The notes: generated by a model from the letters alone, not told the origin. A stretch of DNA of 64,000 nucleotides from Dastarcus helophoroides (GCA_028583605.1 CM053329.1:1550001-1614000), one strand, 5' to 3'. Positions 41,470-52,599 are shown, numbered from the stretch's first letter. A program made the numbers and translations.

Positions 41470-43275
41470 ATATAAATCGTTTCTTAATCTAGAAGTGCGC
41501 AGTTTTTATTACTTAATTTAAGCTAGGCCTAATCAAAATAATGAATGTTAAACTAGAGTTAACTTAGTTGCTATCTTAGTCTATTTATGTTATTATAGTT
41601 TTTTTACTCTAGTTTATACTAGGTGTCCTTATTCTAGATTATTGCTAGGGTGGTGTGTTTTTGAATGTCCTTGAGGCTTAATTCTCAGGGGCAATCATTG
41701 TCAGTTTTGGTCCAGGTCTCTGTTGAAAATGGGAAGATGTTGGTTGGGTAATTTGTGTTTAAGGGTGATTGTATTGTTATTTCTTCTTATTTTTGTTATG
41801 TTTCTGTTAAGTTGCGTGTTGTTTAATTGGGTGCTGTAAAAGGTCTCAGATATTCGGTCTATGTGTGGTTTGATATATTCAAGTTCGGTTTCATCGTGTA
41901 GATCCGTAATTCTGGTGTATCTGTCCCTGTTCGTTATAAGTCGTAGTATTTTGTTTTGAAAAACTTGAAGTTCCTTTAGTGCTAGCTTAGAGGCGTTACA
42001 CCAGGCTGGTGCCGCGTAGGTCAGTATAGGTCGAATTATTGCTGTATAGATTAGTCGTTTGTTTTTTCTATCTAGTTTACTGTTATTTGCTAGTAGGGGA
42101 AAGAGTTTGTTGGTGGTTGCGTAAGCCTTTGCTAGAGTTTGTTTATTGGGCTTGTTGTATGTTAATCTTTTATCCAAGGTAACCCCTAAGTATTTTACCT
42201 CAGGTTTGGATTCTATGGGATCATAGTTGATAGTAATTGGTGTAATTATTCTATTTTGACTAAAACGTTTAGTAAAAACGATGGTTTCAGATTTTTGTTC
42301 GTTGATTTGTATCTTGTTTTTCTTGTAGTAGCTAGTTATCCGATGGGTATGGGCCTTAAGGAGCATTGCTGCTGCCTGGGCGCTGTGGGAGTGGCAGTAG
42401 ATCCCGCGTCGTCAGCATATAGGGTGAGATTAGTATTTGGCATGGAGGGAAAGTCATGTGTATATACGTTGAAGAGCTGGGGGCCTAAGACTGAGCCTTG
42501 TGGCACTCCAGCTCGAACTTGTTTTAGGGTTGATTTCTTTCCATTTAGTTTAACATAAATGTTTCTGTTTTGCATGTAGAAGTATATTAGTCTAGTGAGG
42601 TATTTGGGAAAGGGAAGATTATCTAATTTATGTATTACGCCTTCGATCCAGACCCTGCCAAAGGCTTTTTGGATATCGAGGAGAAGCATGACTGTGTTTT
42701 TATTTTTGTTGTAATTAGTGGTAATATCCGTAGTTATTCTTGCAATCTGTTGGGTTGTATTGTGTGCCTTTTTGAATCCATATTGGTATTCGTTTCCTAA
42801 GTTGTGTTCTATTTCGTAGTGTTGGATTCGGGTTAGTATAATTTTTTCGCAGACTTTGCTGAGGGTTGTTAGGAGGTTGATTGGTCTGTAGCTGGCTGGT
42901 TGGGTATCATTTTTGTTTGGTTTCAGGATCGGAAAAATTTCTGCTGTTTTCCATTGGATGGGAAAATATTGTAATTCAAGGATTTTGTTGAAAATAAATT
43001 TGAGGTGTTCTATTGCTTTGTCAGGTAAGTTTTTTAAGAGTCTGTTGTCAATGTTGTCTGGTCCTGGTGCTTTATTGTTTTTTAGGTACCTGATAATCGT
43101 TTTAATTTCTTGTTCTGTCACGGTAAGTATGTTTTCTTCCTCCTGGAGAATTCTTTGTTTTAGGCGGTATTTGTCTTTTATTCTTTGTTCTATTTCTTGT
43201 TTGTTCTTGGTTGTTGTTGTCCTTAAGATGGATTTGTCTGAACGTTTCAGCGAGGATTTCTGCTTCTTAAAATGT
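41470..43275 (-). pseudogene. Jockey-like LINE copy J1b: reverse transcriptase and 3' UTR
   Basis: The copy is 5'-truncated near 43275. From 43121 it reads YLKNNKAPGPDNIDNRLLKN, ASYRPINLLTTLSKVCEKII, QYGFKKAHNTTQQIARITTD, MLLLDIQKAFGRVWIEGVIH, AGVPQGSVLGPQLFNVYT and LTLYADDAG. These are the finger and palm motifs of a jockey-clade reverse transcriptase with the YADD catalytic box intact. DIQKAFGRV has G where D is usual (AFDRV). After a frameshift just past YADD the C-terminal part continues (41701-42366: ILTYAAPAWCNASKLALKEL; LQVFQNKILRLI). The 3' UTR runs to about 41470. This could be the downstream half of the family represented by J1a, but they are separated by 1.8 kb of other DNA. Confidence 0.9.
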
Positions 43276-44392
43276 TGTGTAGGGGATCACGAGGGGAGAA
43301 CGAATCAGGACTTCTTCCACTGCAGAGAGATAAATATACCACTTTCAATATTTAAATATAATCGAAATATAAAAATAACAAAAAATATAAAGTAATTGCA
43401 TTAATTCCAAGTTGGTCTGATGGCCCTTCTCCTTGGCGGCGGCTCCCTCGCGCTCCTATCCTAGAAAAACCCATTGTGAGTATAACACACCCCGTTTTAA
43501 TTAGAATAGTAATTCGATTTAACTGACTGAAGCTAAAAACAACAGCCGACTACTGCTGCAGTACTAATTGTTAGTACATAAATCATGGATAAAAATCTTT
43601 CTCAGTAGCCTCCCTATCTAAACTACTTCGAACGGACTATCACTAACATGATAGCCGACTACTGCTTAAAGGATGGAAACATCCATAACAATAATCCTCA
43701 GTAGCCTCCCTAACTATAATTAGTTTCGAACTGACTATCACTAGCATGATAGCCGACTACTGCTTCAAAAAGGATGAAAATATCCATAACAACAATCCTC
43801 AGTAGCCTCCCTAACTACAATTAGAGACGGTGCGTAAAACACACGTCCACCACAGCTTCTCGGATAAATAAATAACGGACCGCAGTCCCTGCAGCACAAA
43901 GTGCATCTGTGGCGTCCCTATTACTGATCAGTAAGACCTAATATCATCTCACATTATCTAATAATTATTTAAGTAAAACAGCAATGATCTCTCGCATTAT
44001 CTCCAATTAAAAGTAACTATAAATAAACGACACGTCAATTAATCCAATCTCTCTCTATCTCTAGCTAATAAGGCATGCAAATACTCAGTGATTACTCACC
44101 AATAGGTAATTTCTAACAACTGCACTGACACCTTTTAAAATAACCCTGTTGCACACGTTAGAAACACATACTGGAATGAAATATAAAAGTGTCGCATTCA
44201 GAATTCGATATCAGCCAACAATATAAACATCCTGACCCGCAAGAATATTTAAGAAAATAAACGATCGTGCCGAACTTAATCTGAATAAGCCGCGCTGTTC
44301 AAGCATTCGTCATCCTTCAGCATCAATCCTCGCATACACCGATTTATTTCTATAATTAGGTACTAATAATAATGCTTTGTATATATATTCCC
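43276..44392 (-). other. Probable gypsy 3' region or LTR remnant
   Basis: The stretch lies directly downstream (minus sense) of the gypsy integrase stop. Its left border, TGTTGTGTAGGGGATC, sits at the edge of J1b, and it contains a triplicated segment (43545-43840). A long LTR ending at about 43271 would fit, but no second LTR exists in the window to prove it: the 5' side of the gypsy element is cut at gag. No coding sequence is seen. Confidence 0.4.
43545..43840. repeat. ~100-bp tandem repeat, three copies
   Basis: TAGCCGACTACTGC starts each unit (about 43549, 43649 and 43750), followed by CTCAGTAGCCTCCCTA and then CGAAC.GACTATCACTA. Copies two and three are more alike than copy one. CCGACTACTG and CAGTAG form a small inverted pair in each unit. 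Its position suggests U3-type direct repeats of an LTR. Confidence 0.8.
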
Positions 44393-45810
44393 TTACAGTC
44401 GGCCATCCTGCAAGTCATCGTCCTCGAGAATCCTATCTTCCTCTTCCGATTCACTTGAATTACTCAAGACGACACCATCTTCCCCACTATCTTCATCAGT
44501 TGAATCGGATAGATCACTACTGTTACCCCACGGCTTCATCTTATTGACCGCTATCACCCGTTCATACTTGGCCTTCTTGTGTGTTCTATGACTATCGTCC
44601 ATATCAGTGACAAGATACCTATCATTAGGAAGCACCACCTTAACAACCATTGGCCCACTATATTTCTGAACTAATTTGCGACTTCGACCCTCTGGTAATT
44701 CCACTTTTTCAATCATTACTAGATCACCAACCTTATACGTTTTTGCTTTCTTGCGCTTTTTGTCATAGCGTTGCTCCTGTTTTTGCTGTTCCATTCTCAA
44801 TTTATTAGCAACTTCCAGTCTCATGTGTGTAATATCTTCTATCATTCTTGGAATTTCAGCTACTTCCTGTTCTAAATAAGGATCGGCGGTTTTTCGAGGT
44901 TGGTACCCAAATAAGAGTTCAAAAGGTGTCTTTCCCGTTGCCTTACTCACCGATGTATTAACCGCAAATTGAATTTTTGACACTTGCTCATCCCATTTGC
45001 TCTCTTCAAGTATTGATGTAAGGAAAGCGCTTAAAATCGTCCTGTTGAACCGCTCATTCTGCCCATTGGCTCCAGGAGTAGTCACTAGGAGTAGTCCTTG
45101 CAAAATTTTTGTAGACTTTTAGCCATTAACGAAGATCCTTGGTCGGCCATCATAATTACCGGCATCCCATAATTGTGAAATACTTCCTTCAGAAATCTAA
45201 TCACAAATCTTGTAGCCGTTGAACGTACTGGCTTCATCACCAAAAACTTTGTAAACCCGTCTACCAACGTAATTAAGTATTCATTCCTTTTCTTAGTCTT
45301 TGGGAATGGTCCAAGATGGTCAATATGTACCATATGGAAAGGTCTTGATACTTTTTCGATGGGGTGAAGATATCCTTCGCATTTTCCACCAGGGTTCTTA
45401 TGGTACAGGCATGGAATACAACACGAAATGTACCGTTCTACATACTGTCGCTTGCGAGGAAACCAATAGTATCTACACAGTCGTTGGGGCGTCTTCTCCA
45501 CCTCAAAATGCCCCATTTCGTCATGCACAGCACGTAAAACCCGTTGTCTTATACCCCTTGGAATCACCCAAAGCAACCCTCTTGCTGTTATTTTATATAC
45601 CCGGCCATTTCTCAATGCATACTCCTTATAAACATGTCTTTCATAATCAGTCTCTGGTGGCTTAGTCAATACCTCTCGTATTCGACCAATCTTCTCGTCA
45701 GTCAATTGACCACTTAAAACCCAATCCGCTTGTTCAATTCGTAAGACTACTTCTTCGGGTGGTTGTATACTTGTCGAGGGATTCCGACTCAAAGAGTCTA
45801 CGTGTTTCAT
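44393..45810 (-). pseudogene. Gypsy integrase
   Basis: From 45810 the frame first gives the end of RNase H/linker (MKHVDSLSRNPST). Then comes an H-H-C-C zinc-binding region (HDEMGHFEVEKTPQRLCRYY; YISCCIPCLYHKN). The catalytic core follows: first Asp in VHIDHLGPFPKTKKRNEYL, second Asp in VIMMADQGSSLMAK. After a frameshift at about 45095, the Glu lies in TPGANGQNERFNRTILSAF. The C-terminal half (to 44393) has the gypsy-type GDLVMIEKVELPEGRSRKL / KYSGPMVVKVVLPNDRYLV module and an acidic Ser/Asp/Glu tail. The D, D, E residues are present, but the frame is broken once. Confidence 0.9.
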
Positions 45811-46255
45811 CCGTGTACCCGACCGATAATCGATGGTAAAGGAAAATTCTTGCAGCTGTAACCACCATTTGGCTATCCGAGAAATAAGCTACTTCTTGTT
45901 TTTTGTCGCCTTAATTGCATTACAATCAGTGACGACCTTAAACTCGTTGCTTAGCAAATAACCCTGAATTTTCGAAGAGTTTCCACTACGGCGAGTGTTT
46001 CCAACTCGTAGGAGTGGTATTTCTGCTCTCCCTCAGTCGTCTGCCTACTGTAATAAGCAACTGGGTGCAACTTTCTATCTGGTTGCATTTGCAGCAAAAT
46101 TCCTGCCACTCCTCATTTACACGCATCAGTATGTACCTCGGTCTCTGCCTTCGGATTGTATAAGGCTAATATTGGTTTTGAGATCAAGGCCTGTTTTAAT
46201 ACATCGAATGCCTTTTGATCCTCTTGCTCCCAAGTCCATCGAATGCCTTTTGATC
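45811..46255 (-). pseudogene. Gypsy RNase H region (degraded)
   Basis: In changing frames the minus strand reads ALYNPKAETEVHTDACK, then GVAGILLQMQPDRKLHPVAY, then YSRQTTEGEQKYHSYELETL and IDYRSGTRMKHVDSLSR. These match the TDAS..G.gavL.Q.....HPvaY.Sr.......Y...ElE.la signature of retrotransposon RNase H. Frame breaks and a stop after DACK show decay. A 36-bp tandem duplication sits at its N-terminal end. Confidence 0.8.
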
Positions 46256-46273
46256 CTATTGCTCCCAAGTCCA
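46197..46273. repeat. 36-bp tandem duplication in the RT/RNase H linker
   Basis: GAATGCCTTTTGATCCTCTTG and GAATGCCTTTTGATCCTATTG, each followed by CTCCCAAGTCCA, are adjacent copies differing at about one base. This looks like a recent slippage event inside the gypsy element. Confidence 0.9.
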
Positions 46274-47296
46274 AACAACACCCTTTTTAAGCTTATTTGT
46301 TAGGGGTTTAGCTACCATGGCATAATCACGAATGAACTGGCGAAAATAACCGGTAAGTCCCAGAATTTGGCGCACTTGATGAACACTAGTAGGAATGGAA
46401 AACTCTACTACCGCTCGTATCTTAGCCTCCCTTGGCTGAAGACCCTTGAAACTAATATGAAATCCCAGGTAGGTTATGCTATTCATCAGAAAAGCGCATT
46501 TTTTCAAATTCAACGTCAATCCTGTTTCTTGAAGAATTTTCAACACAGTTTCTAGTCTCTCCAATCCGTCAGTTATTGTCTCAGATGGTATGAGTATATC
46601 GCCTAAAAATACTTCCACGATACCCCTCTCTGGCAAAAAGATTTTCCTCATCAATCTCTGGAAAATCGCGGGAGCATTAGTGAGTCCAAACGGCATACGA
46701 TTGAACTCTTAGCTTCCTTCAGATGTCATAAATGCCGTCAAATGTTTACTATCTTCCGCTACCGAAATCTGATGGTATCCAGCACGTAGGTCTAAGCTGG
46801 TAAAATAGTTACATCCGTGCAATCTCTCCAATCTTTCATCTATACGTGCCATCGGATATATTTCTTTTACAGTGATGCTGTTAAGTTTTCTGTAGTCGAC
46901 ACACATTCGATCCGTCCCGTCTTTCTTTTTAACCAGCAATAAAGGTGATGAATAACTTGAATTGGAGTCCCGTATAATTCCATTCTCTAGCAGTTCTGTA
47001 ACAATTCCTTTGATTTTTTCTTTTTCGCTCGCCGTCATTCGATATGGTCTATAAGTGAACGGTTTATGGTCGTTTAACATGATTTTCATAGCATCTCCAA
47101 TTTTAACACAACCCAGATCTTCCATGCCTACAGAAAAACACCCACGGTATCTCCTGATAAGTTCATACAACCTATTTTTGATCTTTTCGTCGCATGGCCC
47201 AATCGTTACTTTTGTTAAGTCTAATTCAGGCAAAGACTTAGTGTTTGTTTGAAGTATCTTTTCGTTTGGAATCGGTTCCGGTGTACATGGCCAACC
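46256..47296 (-). pseudogene. Gypsy reverse transcriptase with altered catalytic box
   Basis: The minus strand gives YRPYRMTASEKEKIKGIVTE, SPLLLVKKKDGTDRMCVDYR, KLNSITVKEIYPMARIDERL and YFTSLDLRAGYHQISVAED, then a single stop codon where EGS-Y-EFNRMPFGLTNAP is expected (Tyr codon to TAA at about 46705). It continues with MPFGLTNAPAIFQRLMRKIF. The catalytic box, normally Y-L/V-D-D, reads F-L-G-D (VFLGDILIPS), so the first catalytic Asp of the pair is lost. It then goes on to the thumb (LKKCAFLMNSITYLGFHIS; ILGLTGYFRQFIRDYAMVAK). Otherwise the domain is well preserved, suggesting fairly recent inactivation. Confidence 0.93.
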
Positions 47297-47895
47297 TCAT
47301 GCCACAGTTCGTCCAGCCTTAATCACTAAATCTTGCTCCGATAAATTCACCATTGGTAAATACCCGTCAACGTCATGTGAAATACTCATAATTGTGCGAG
47401 GCATGCAGCATTTTTTTCCTTCTTCAGACCATAAGCCAGCATCAACAAACAAATCACCTTCGTATGCTCCCCTCATCCCCACCTTGATGTTACCAATGTA
47501 GTTCGGTGGAATAACGGTCGTATTCTTGGCCCATACAGGTACTTTACAAGCAGTTTCTTCAGTAACCTGAACTGCTAGAATTCCTTCGAGGAATCGCAAA
47601 CATTCTTTATCTTTCATAGAGGTAATTCTGTGAAAGTTCTTCCTACCAAGACGGGTATTTCTTGGAATATATTCGGCACAACGTGTGCATTTAGTGTTCC
47701 TTCGACATCATCAATTTTTAACGTAATCGAGGTAGTGCTGGTAGTCAGAACTCTCCCATTGTCAAATCCCACAGTCCCCACACAGACATTTTTGTCAATA
47801 ATCAAGTTCAAATTCTCTGCATCTGCCTGACGAATCGCAGTACAAGAACTGCCTAAGTCTATATAAGCTTTTGTAGAAATATTATTAATAAGCAC
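47297..47895 (-). pseudogene. Gypsy aspartic protease and protease-RT linker
   Basis: At 47895-47614 comes NNISTKAYIDLGSSCTAIRQ, with D-L-G-S in place of the common D-T/S-G-S/A active site; the catalytic Asp is present. It is followed by VGFDNGRVLTTSTTSITLKI and IPVLVGRTF, the flap-side and vLiGrd-like motifs of retropepsins. A frame change leads into the conserved linker (47617-47297: TVIPPNYIGNIKVGMRGAYE; VNLSEQDLVIKAGRTVA), ending at a stop where the RT frame would normally continue. Confidence 0.85.
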
Positions 47896-47939
47896 ATCTT
47901 TAAAAAACTTTTGATTAGGGTCGTATTTTTCGCAATCGT

Positions 47940-48494
47940 CGTATAGTCACAAGGTTGTAGGTTGTGACGGTTTTGATCGAGTTTTCTTAAAACACGTCTC
48001 CTCCAGGTGACCCCTTTTCTTGCAGTAGCTGCAGATTTTCTCCCATTTTACCCGGCATTGGTGAGCCTTATGGCCTTGTTTGGCACATTTGAAGCATTTA
48101 GCCGTGTCACGACCGGCCGTATCACGATCACGTGTCTTAGTATGAGGTGTTAGCTCTGAACGTCGTCTGTTGCTTCAAGATTTCCTGAACCATTCGGAAG
48201 TTTCACTAATGGAACTTAAATACATGAATAATGCTTCAGGTTCCTTGTAATTTCCAGCACGTGCAGCAGTTCTGACATGTACTTCCTGAATCCCCTTTAC
48301 AATACAGGAAACATCATCAGCCCCTGTAATCTTGCAAGAATTTAACAAGGATAATTTTTCGTAATAGTATCGCGTATAAGTCTCATTGGGCAATTTTCTT
48401 CTTTTAACCATTTGTTCAATTCGATCTGCAAATTCCCTTTGTGATGGAAACGCTCTCTCCAGTTTGATCTTCCACTCCTGCCAGGAAAATTTCA
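47940..48494 (-). pseudogene. Gypsy gag C-terminal part with two zinc knuckles
   Basis: At 48494-48175 the frame reads WQEWKIKLERAFPSQREFAD, then YTRYYYEKLSLLNSCKIT and CIVKGIQEVHVRTAARAGN, a retrotransposon Gag capsid segment. After a stop near 48175 it continues with CFKCAKQGHKAHQC and CSYCKKRGHLEETC, two CCHC zinc knuckles. The start is not the natural one: the sequence joins LINE DNA directly at 48494/48495, with ATG at the junction only by chance. Confidence 0.85.
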
Positions 48495-49115
48495 TACTTT
48501 AATGCTGTTAGTATCTTTAAGATTTTGAGGAAGAAGATTGTACTGATTGATACCTTTATAAAACAAGCTATTCATTGTGGCATTTTTTAGAGTTGGTGGA
48601 ATATAAAAGTTAAGGGCCGACCTAGATGGATAGAGGTGTCTTTCATTTACTACAGTTAACTGATTTTTTTAAATATTCCGGTAATGCATCGTTTTTCATT
48701 TTATGAATAAATATCATTGTTTGGACAAAATAATACTTTTCAATCTTAATTCAGTTCAACAAATTTAGCATAGTCTGAATACTAGTGTATCTATTGCATT
48801 TTAATATTATTCTCATTGCTTTATTTTGTAACTTGTGTAATCTATCAAAATTTGTGCAAGTAACATATAATACAGAGCAGCAATAAGTAAAGTGAGGCAA
48901 TATCAAAGTATTGTAAACCATTAATCTAGTCGAAGTTGTTAGATAGGGAGCTACTCGGCCTAGAAATCCAATTTTTTTGCCAATTTTCTTTGAAATATAA
49001 TCTATATAACTTGTAAACTTTAGTTCCTTGTCAATTGTAAAACCTAGATATTTATTTTTACTGCAATAGATGATAGAAAATTCTATTAAATGGGCTACGT
49101 GTGTGCCCAACTGGA
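48495..49115 (-). pseudogene. CR1/L2-type LINE reverse transcriptase, C-terminal end
   Basis: The minus strand reads KNKYLGFTIDKELKFTSYID, KKIGKKIGFLGRVAPYLTTS, LILPHFTYCCSVLYVTCTNF and RLHKLQNKAMRIILKCNRYT. In another frame after 48770 it continues with MIFIHKMKNDALPEYLK, SALNFYIPPTLKNATMN and YNLLPQNLKDTNSIKV. This is the usual C-terminal region after the RT domain in CR1/L2/Daphne-like LINEs (YLG..id..l.f..Hi..i..Ki......L......l....r..lY..li.Ph..Yc). It is 5'-truncated, as is typical, and fused on its 3' side to gypsy gag. Confidence 0.88.
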
Positions 49116-49373
49116 TTATATTTATATATCTAGGAACCTAACATAATTCAATTTTTTAAACTTTAAATACGCCTGTACCTATATCTTAAAAGCGAGGCGG
49201 CTGTTAATAAAAAGTTACACCACAAATAATCATAGATAGGTACTATTTTATTGTTTTCTAGGAAACTGAAATAGGTATCTACCCCATATGTTTTTGAAAA
49301 TATAGGTAGGTATTAGGTACACGTATTCCGATTTTCCCCAAATAAACCTTACTTGATGACCATTGCACCTTAC

Positions 49374-50124
49374 CTCTAAGACTCCAACTCCAGTGCGAGG
49401 CCCTAATTTGTATTTCTCCATATGTTGTGTCAGTGTTGCACAGTCCTACATTTTGGATTAATAACTGCGTTTGCCAGTTCTCTACTATCGGGACCAAATT
49501 TAAATTCCAATTTCGACTCATGAATATCTCATGACTCCTTAATGCCCATACCATTATTGAAATAACCAATAAAATCTGCTTGAACGTTACTAGAAGGCCT
49601 CAAAAATGAAAGACTTTCAGCTGATTTCAAATTGTGATTATGAGCATCAAGAATTTTGATATCGCCTGGAAGCCCTTCCTTAAAACAATAAAAGCCTTAT
49701 GACTTATATGTTTTGTAAAAATATGGAACATACCTTAACATATTTATCTCTTTTTATTGTATCTTTTGTCTTATGTTTAGCAGAAATTTTTGTTTTGGCT
49801 TCACAATTACAATTCTTAGATTTCCCTTTTTTGTTGCATTTCTATCTACCCTCTGGTAGCTCTAGTGGTGGCAAATAAACGTTTTGCTAGAATAAACATA
49901 CTCGTAGGAGTATTGCGAACTTAACGACGTATCTATATTCAATAATTTTCTTACCTGCACACAAAATGGGGAGTGTTCCTTTTTGTCAATATTGATCTCC
50001 AATGTGATAATATAATAATTTTGTATTCATCCATCCACTTATTAATATCTTCTTCATTGCATATGTTTGCCCTGTAATGGTTTTGAGATACCAGCACATG
50101 TGTAAAACTTTTTGGTAGATTCAT
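49374..50124 (-). pseudogene. Mutator-like (MULE) element N-terminal exons, decayed
   Basis: Three exons can be read on the minus strand. Exon A (50124-49955) gives MNLPKSFTHVLVSQNHYRAN and NEEDINKWMDEYKIII and ends GTGCAG|GTAAG. Exon B (about 49886-49734) gives CNKKGKSKNCNCEAKTKISA and KDTIKRDKYVK, then a GTATGT donor. Exon C (49678-49374), after TTTTAAG, gives EGLPGDIKILDAHNHNLKSA, SNVQADFIGYFNNGMG, SKLEFKFGPDSRELANAV and KLGPRTGVGVLE|GTAAGG. The pattern (zinc-binding C...H-x-H block, then kdkyik.GLp..I.i...HnH.l.saeaL..l) resembles the N-terminal part of arthropod MULE/SWIM-type transposases. Stops occur in exons B and C. The MULE catalytic domain is absent to the left. The family assignment is from memory and moderate. 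Confidence 0.6.
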
Positions 50125-50518
50125 TTTTTCACATTATCCACATTACACACTAATAATTATAATTATCATATACCTAATTGAAACGATACAATATAGGTAT
50201 AAGAATGCTTTAAAATTCATTAGCAATCCATGCTCTTAAATCCTATAGATACCCAAATAGGCGCCTAACAAAGGCAAGGCGAACTTGTCATTGCATATAC
50301 GGATTTCGCACTGAATAACATTCCATGTATCATTTTCACACCTCCATATCTATTGGTTCTAACAAGGTCGCGTGATACCACCGGCTAATAGGAACGACAC
50401 GGGTGCGAAATGCATATACGGAATGTTTAAATGCCTCCGGTTTTCCGTGTAAAATTATTGGCAGTGGTAGGGTCTGTTTTTTGTTAAAAAGGCAATATTA
50501 GACCATGTTTGGAAAAAT
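50125..50518. other. Unassigned sequence with a repeated GCATATACGG word
   Basis: TTGCATATACGGATTTCGCAC (about 50292) is partly repeated as GTGCGAAATGCATATACGGA (about 50404): GCATATACGGA is direct, while TTTCGCAC and GTGCGAAA are inverted. No gene is seen. GGCAGTGGTAGGGTCTG near 50461 could be a hAT-like end but lacks support. Confidence 0.35.
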
Positions 50519-52219
50519 CTAGTAAGGCATGGGCTTTCCATTCTTGATCAAGTTCTTGATCAAGAATGAGTTAATAATTAACTTTTTTAAAGACTCTGAT
50601 GCCTGAATACCTAAATATGTTTTCTCATTTTCTACGAAATTATGGGGGCATTCATGATTTAGTTCAAAAATACTTTTTGATGCTTTGATTACTGAAAATT
50701 TCATATAGTTTGAGCACAAAGTTTTCAACAGAATCTCTGTTTCAGGTTTTAATCTGTATAACAAGGGGCTCTCTGATTAAAACAATGTATTGAAGTTATT
50801 AAGAAGTCCTAAGACATAAGACATAAACTCCAAATAAATGAGGGTAAATTTATTTTTTATCGTCGAAAGCATATCTTCTGTTGTTCTTGAGGGATCACTG
50901 AACACCGATTCCGTAAGATAAGCTTCCAGAGCATCAAACTGCTCTAACACTCTATCTACACATCCCTGCATTGATGCCCACCTAGTGTTTGATAGAAATT
51001 TGATTTTATGAATTTTTAACTGAAAGAACTCCTGAAATTCTTGAAATTTATCGATTCGGCTAGCACTTCTACTAAAATGAGCACCAAGATTCCTTAAAAG
51101 ATCTTCTACCGACTTGGGTAATTTTAAACATGCTTTTGATGATGCCCAAATGAATAAGATGGCACGAACATTTAATACAGCAAACAGCGGGATTATCAGC
51201 TTTTAAACGTGACACAACCGAGTTAAACTCTTCGAACATTACATTCGCAGTATCTGATGAGAATTCTACTAAATTTGACATTGGGATGTTGTTTTTAAAA
51301 ATAAGCTCTTTGAGCGTATTATAAAGTATCTCAGCATTTCCAATGGGAAGCTCAACCATGTCAAAAAACCTGGTTTGCACCTTTTCATCAAAATAAATTA
51401 CCGTAAAAGCACACTGCTTAGATGTGCTTTTATCAGTTGTTTCATCCATTACCATTGAAAAGAAACAACCTGGTTCCTTAAGTATTGAACAAAGTCGTTT
51501 TTCAAAATTTTTTTCCAAAGCTTCCTTTGTGCAAGCTGTAGCCTTGCTTCTTTTCAAACTCATATCCTTCGCAATTTGGGAATCCATTAATAAAAATGAC
51601 AAGTTGTTGACCGCTAATAATCCGCACAATTTAATTTCATCAGTGATATTTGAGGCAATTTGACGAATATTTTTTTAATGTTTTTGTGACAACTGATGTC
51701 TATACAAATCCTTTTTGTGAGCGATTAGAGACATATTGCAAGCCTTACAAAAAGCATATTCGTTTTGATTGTCATTTTTATCATTTTTCGCAAGCCAATC
51801 TTTAAACAGTGGGTCAAGTAGCCATAAATTATTGAATTTATAAAATCGCTTTTCTTCGGTTTTTGTTCTTTTAGCAGGACGATTTTCTTCTCGATTTACT
51901 TCCTCTTCCTAAAATGAATAAACAATAATTACATCCCAACTGAATTTTACTTTTTTTCTAATTCTTACGCCTTTCTCAGTTTGTTTTGATGACTCTCCAA
52001 TTATTTCATCATTGTCAGACTGCGTTAAAATGTCTGTAGTTTCTTCTGAGGTTGGTTCTTCATTTGTGGTCTAAAATATATTTATTTCTTGTGTAAAATG
52101 TAAAGTAAAAAAGATAACCACAAATTATTAACCTCCACCACTTCTATATCTTTTGGAATACTATGACCAAGAATATGATTACTAGGCGATTTTAATTTTC
52201 TTATAAGCCATTTGTCCAT
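50519..52219 (-). pseudogene. Intron-containing hAT transposase gene (ZNF862/ZBED-like)
   Basis: Exon 1 (52219-52133) gives MDKWLIRKLKSPSNHILGHS and ends at GAG|GTTAAT. Exon 2 (52070-51969), after TTTTAG, gives TTNEEPTSEETTDILTQSDN and ends GGC|GTAAGA. Both are whole-codon exons. Exon 3 (from 51908, after TTTTAG) carries a BED-like finger (FCKACNMSLIAHKKDLYRHQ), a stop at about 51676, then the RNase H core: CFFSMVMDETTDKSTSKQCA (first Asp), FSSDTANVMFEEFNSVVSRL (second Asp) and CIKCSCHLIHLGI. After a frameshift near 51135 come LLRNLGAHFSRSASRIDKFQ, the TRWASM motif, a nonsense codon (FNTLF, stop) and LLYRLKPETEILLKTLCSNY. The gene stops at 50519 before the dimerisation domain. It is inactive, but the introns are clean. 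Confidence 0.85.
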
Positions 52220-52599
52220 GGTAATAAAACAATAGAGAATCCTACTGTATTAAATACTGTGCATCTTTACTCAAGCCTTTACCATTTACCTTCAAAATTA
52301 AAATAGAAAACTCACAACCAAATAAACAATACACATCCCACAATTAATTCAAGAAAAACAAGACAAAGAAAACATGCAAGATCGAAAAATAGCAAGCGCA
52401 TTTAAATTAATCATATTACTTACCTATGGTTCCAGATTTCACTAGAGTAAGGTTGGAAGGTAGATTTACTTTGCTTAGATCGTACTTTGTACGCTTACTT
52501 TTTTTACACATCCAAGCCGTTTGCCGCCACCGCCAAGTTTGCAATTTGCAAAATTGAATTAAATTCACTTTGTTCACTACTATTAAATGCAGGGGCTTC

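Larger units (their letters stand above)
44393..48494 (-). mobile_element. Ty3/gypsy retrotransposon, gag-pol remnant
   Basis: In minus-strand order it contains gag with two zinc knuckles, an aspartic protease, reverse transcriptase, RNase H and integrase, the domain order of Ty3/gypsy elements. It is truncated within gag at 48494, where LINE-derived sequence begins without a gap, so the 5' LTR and primer site are missing. There is no env. Stops and frameshifts occur in several places, so it is inactive. The parts are listed separately. Confidence 0.92.

Noticed and set aside
42913..43395. 160-residue plus-strand frame
   Set aside because: Antisense to the reverse transcriptase of LINE copy J1b.
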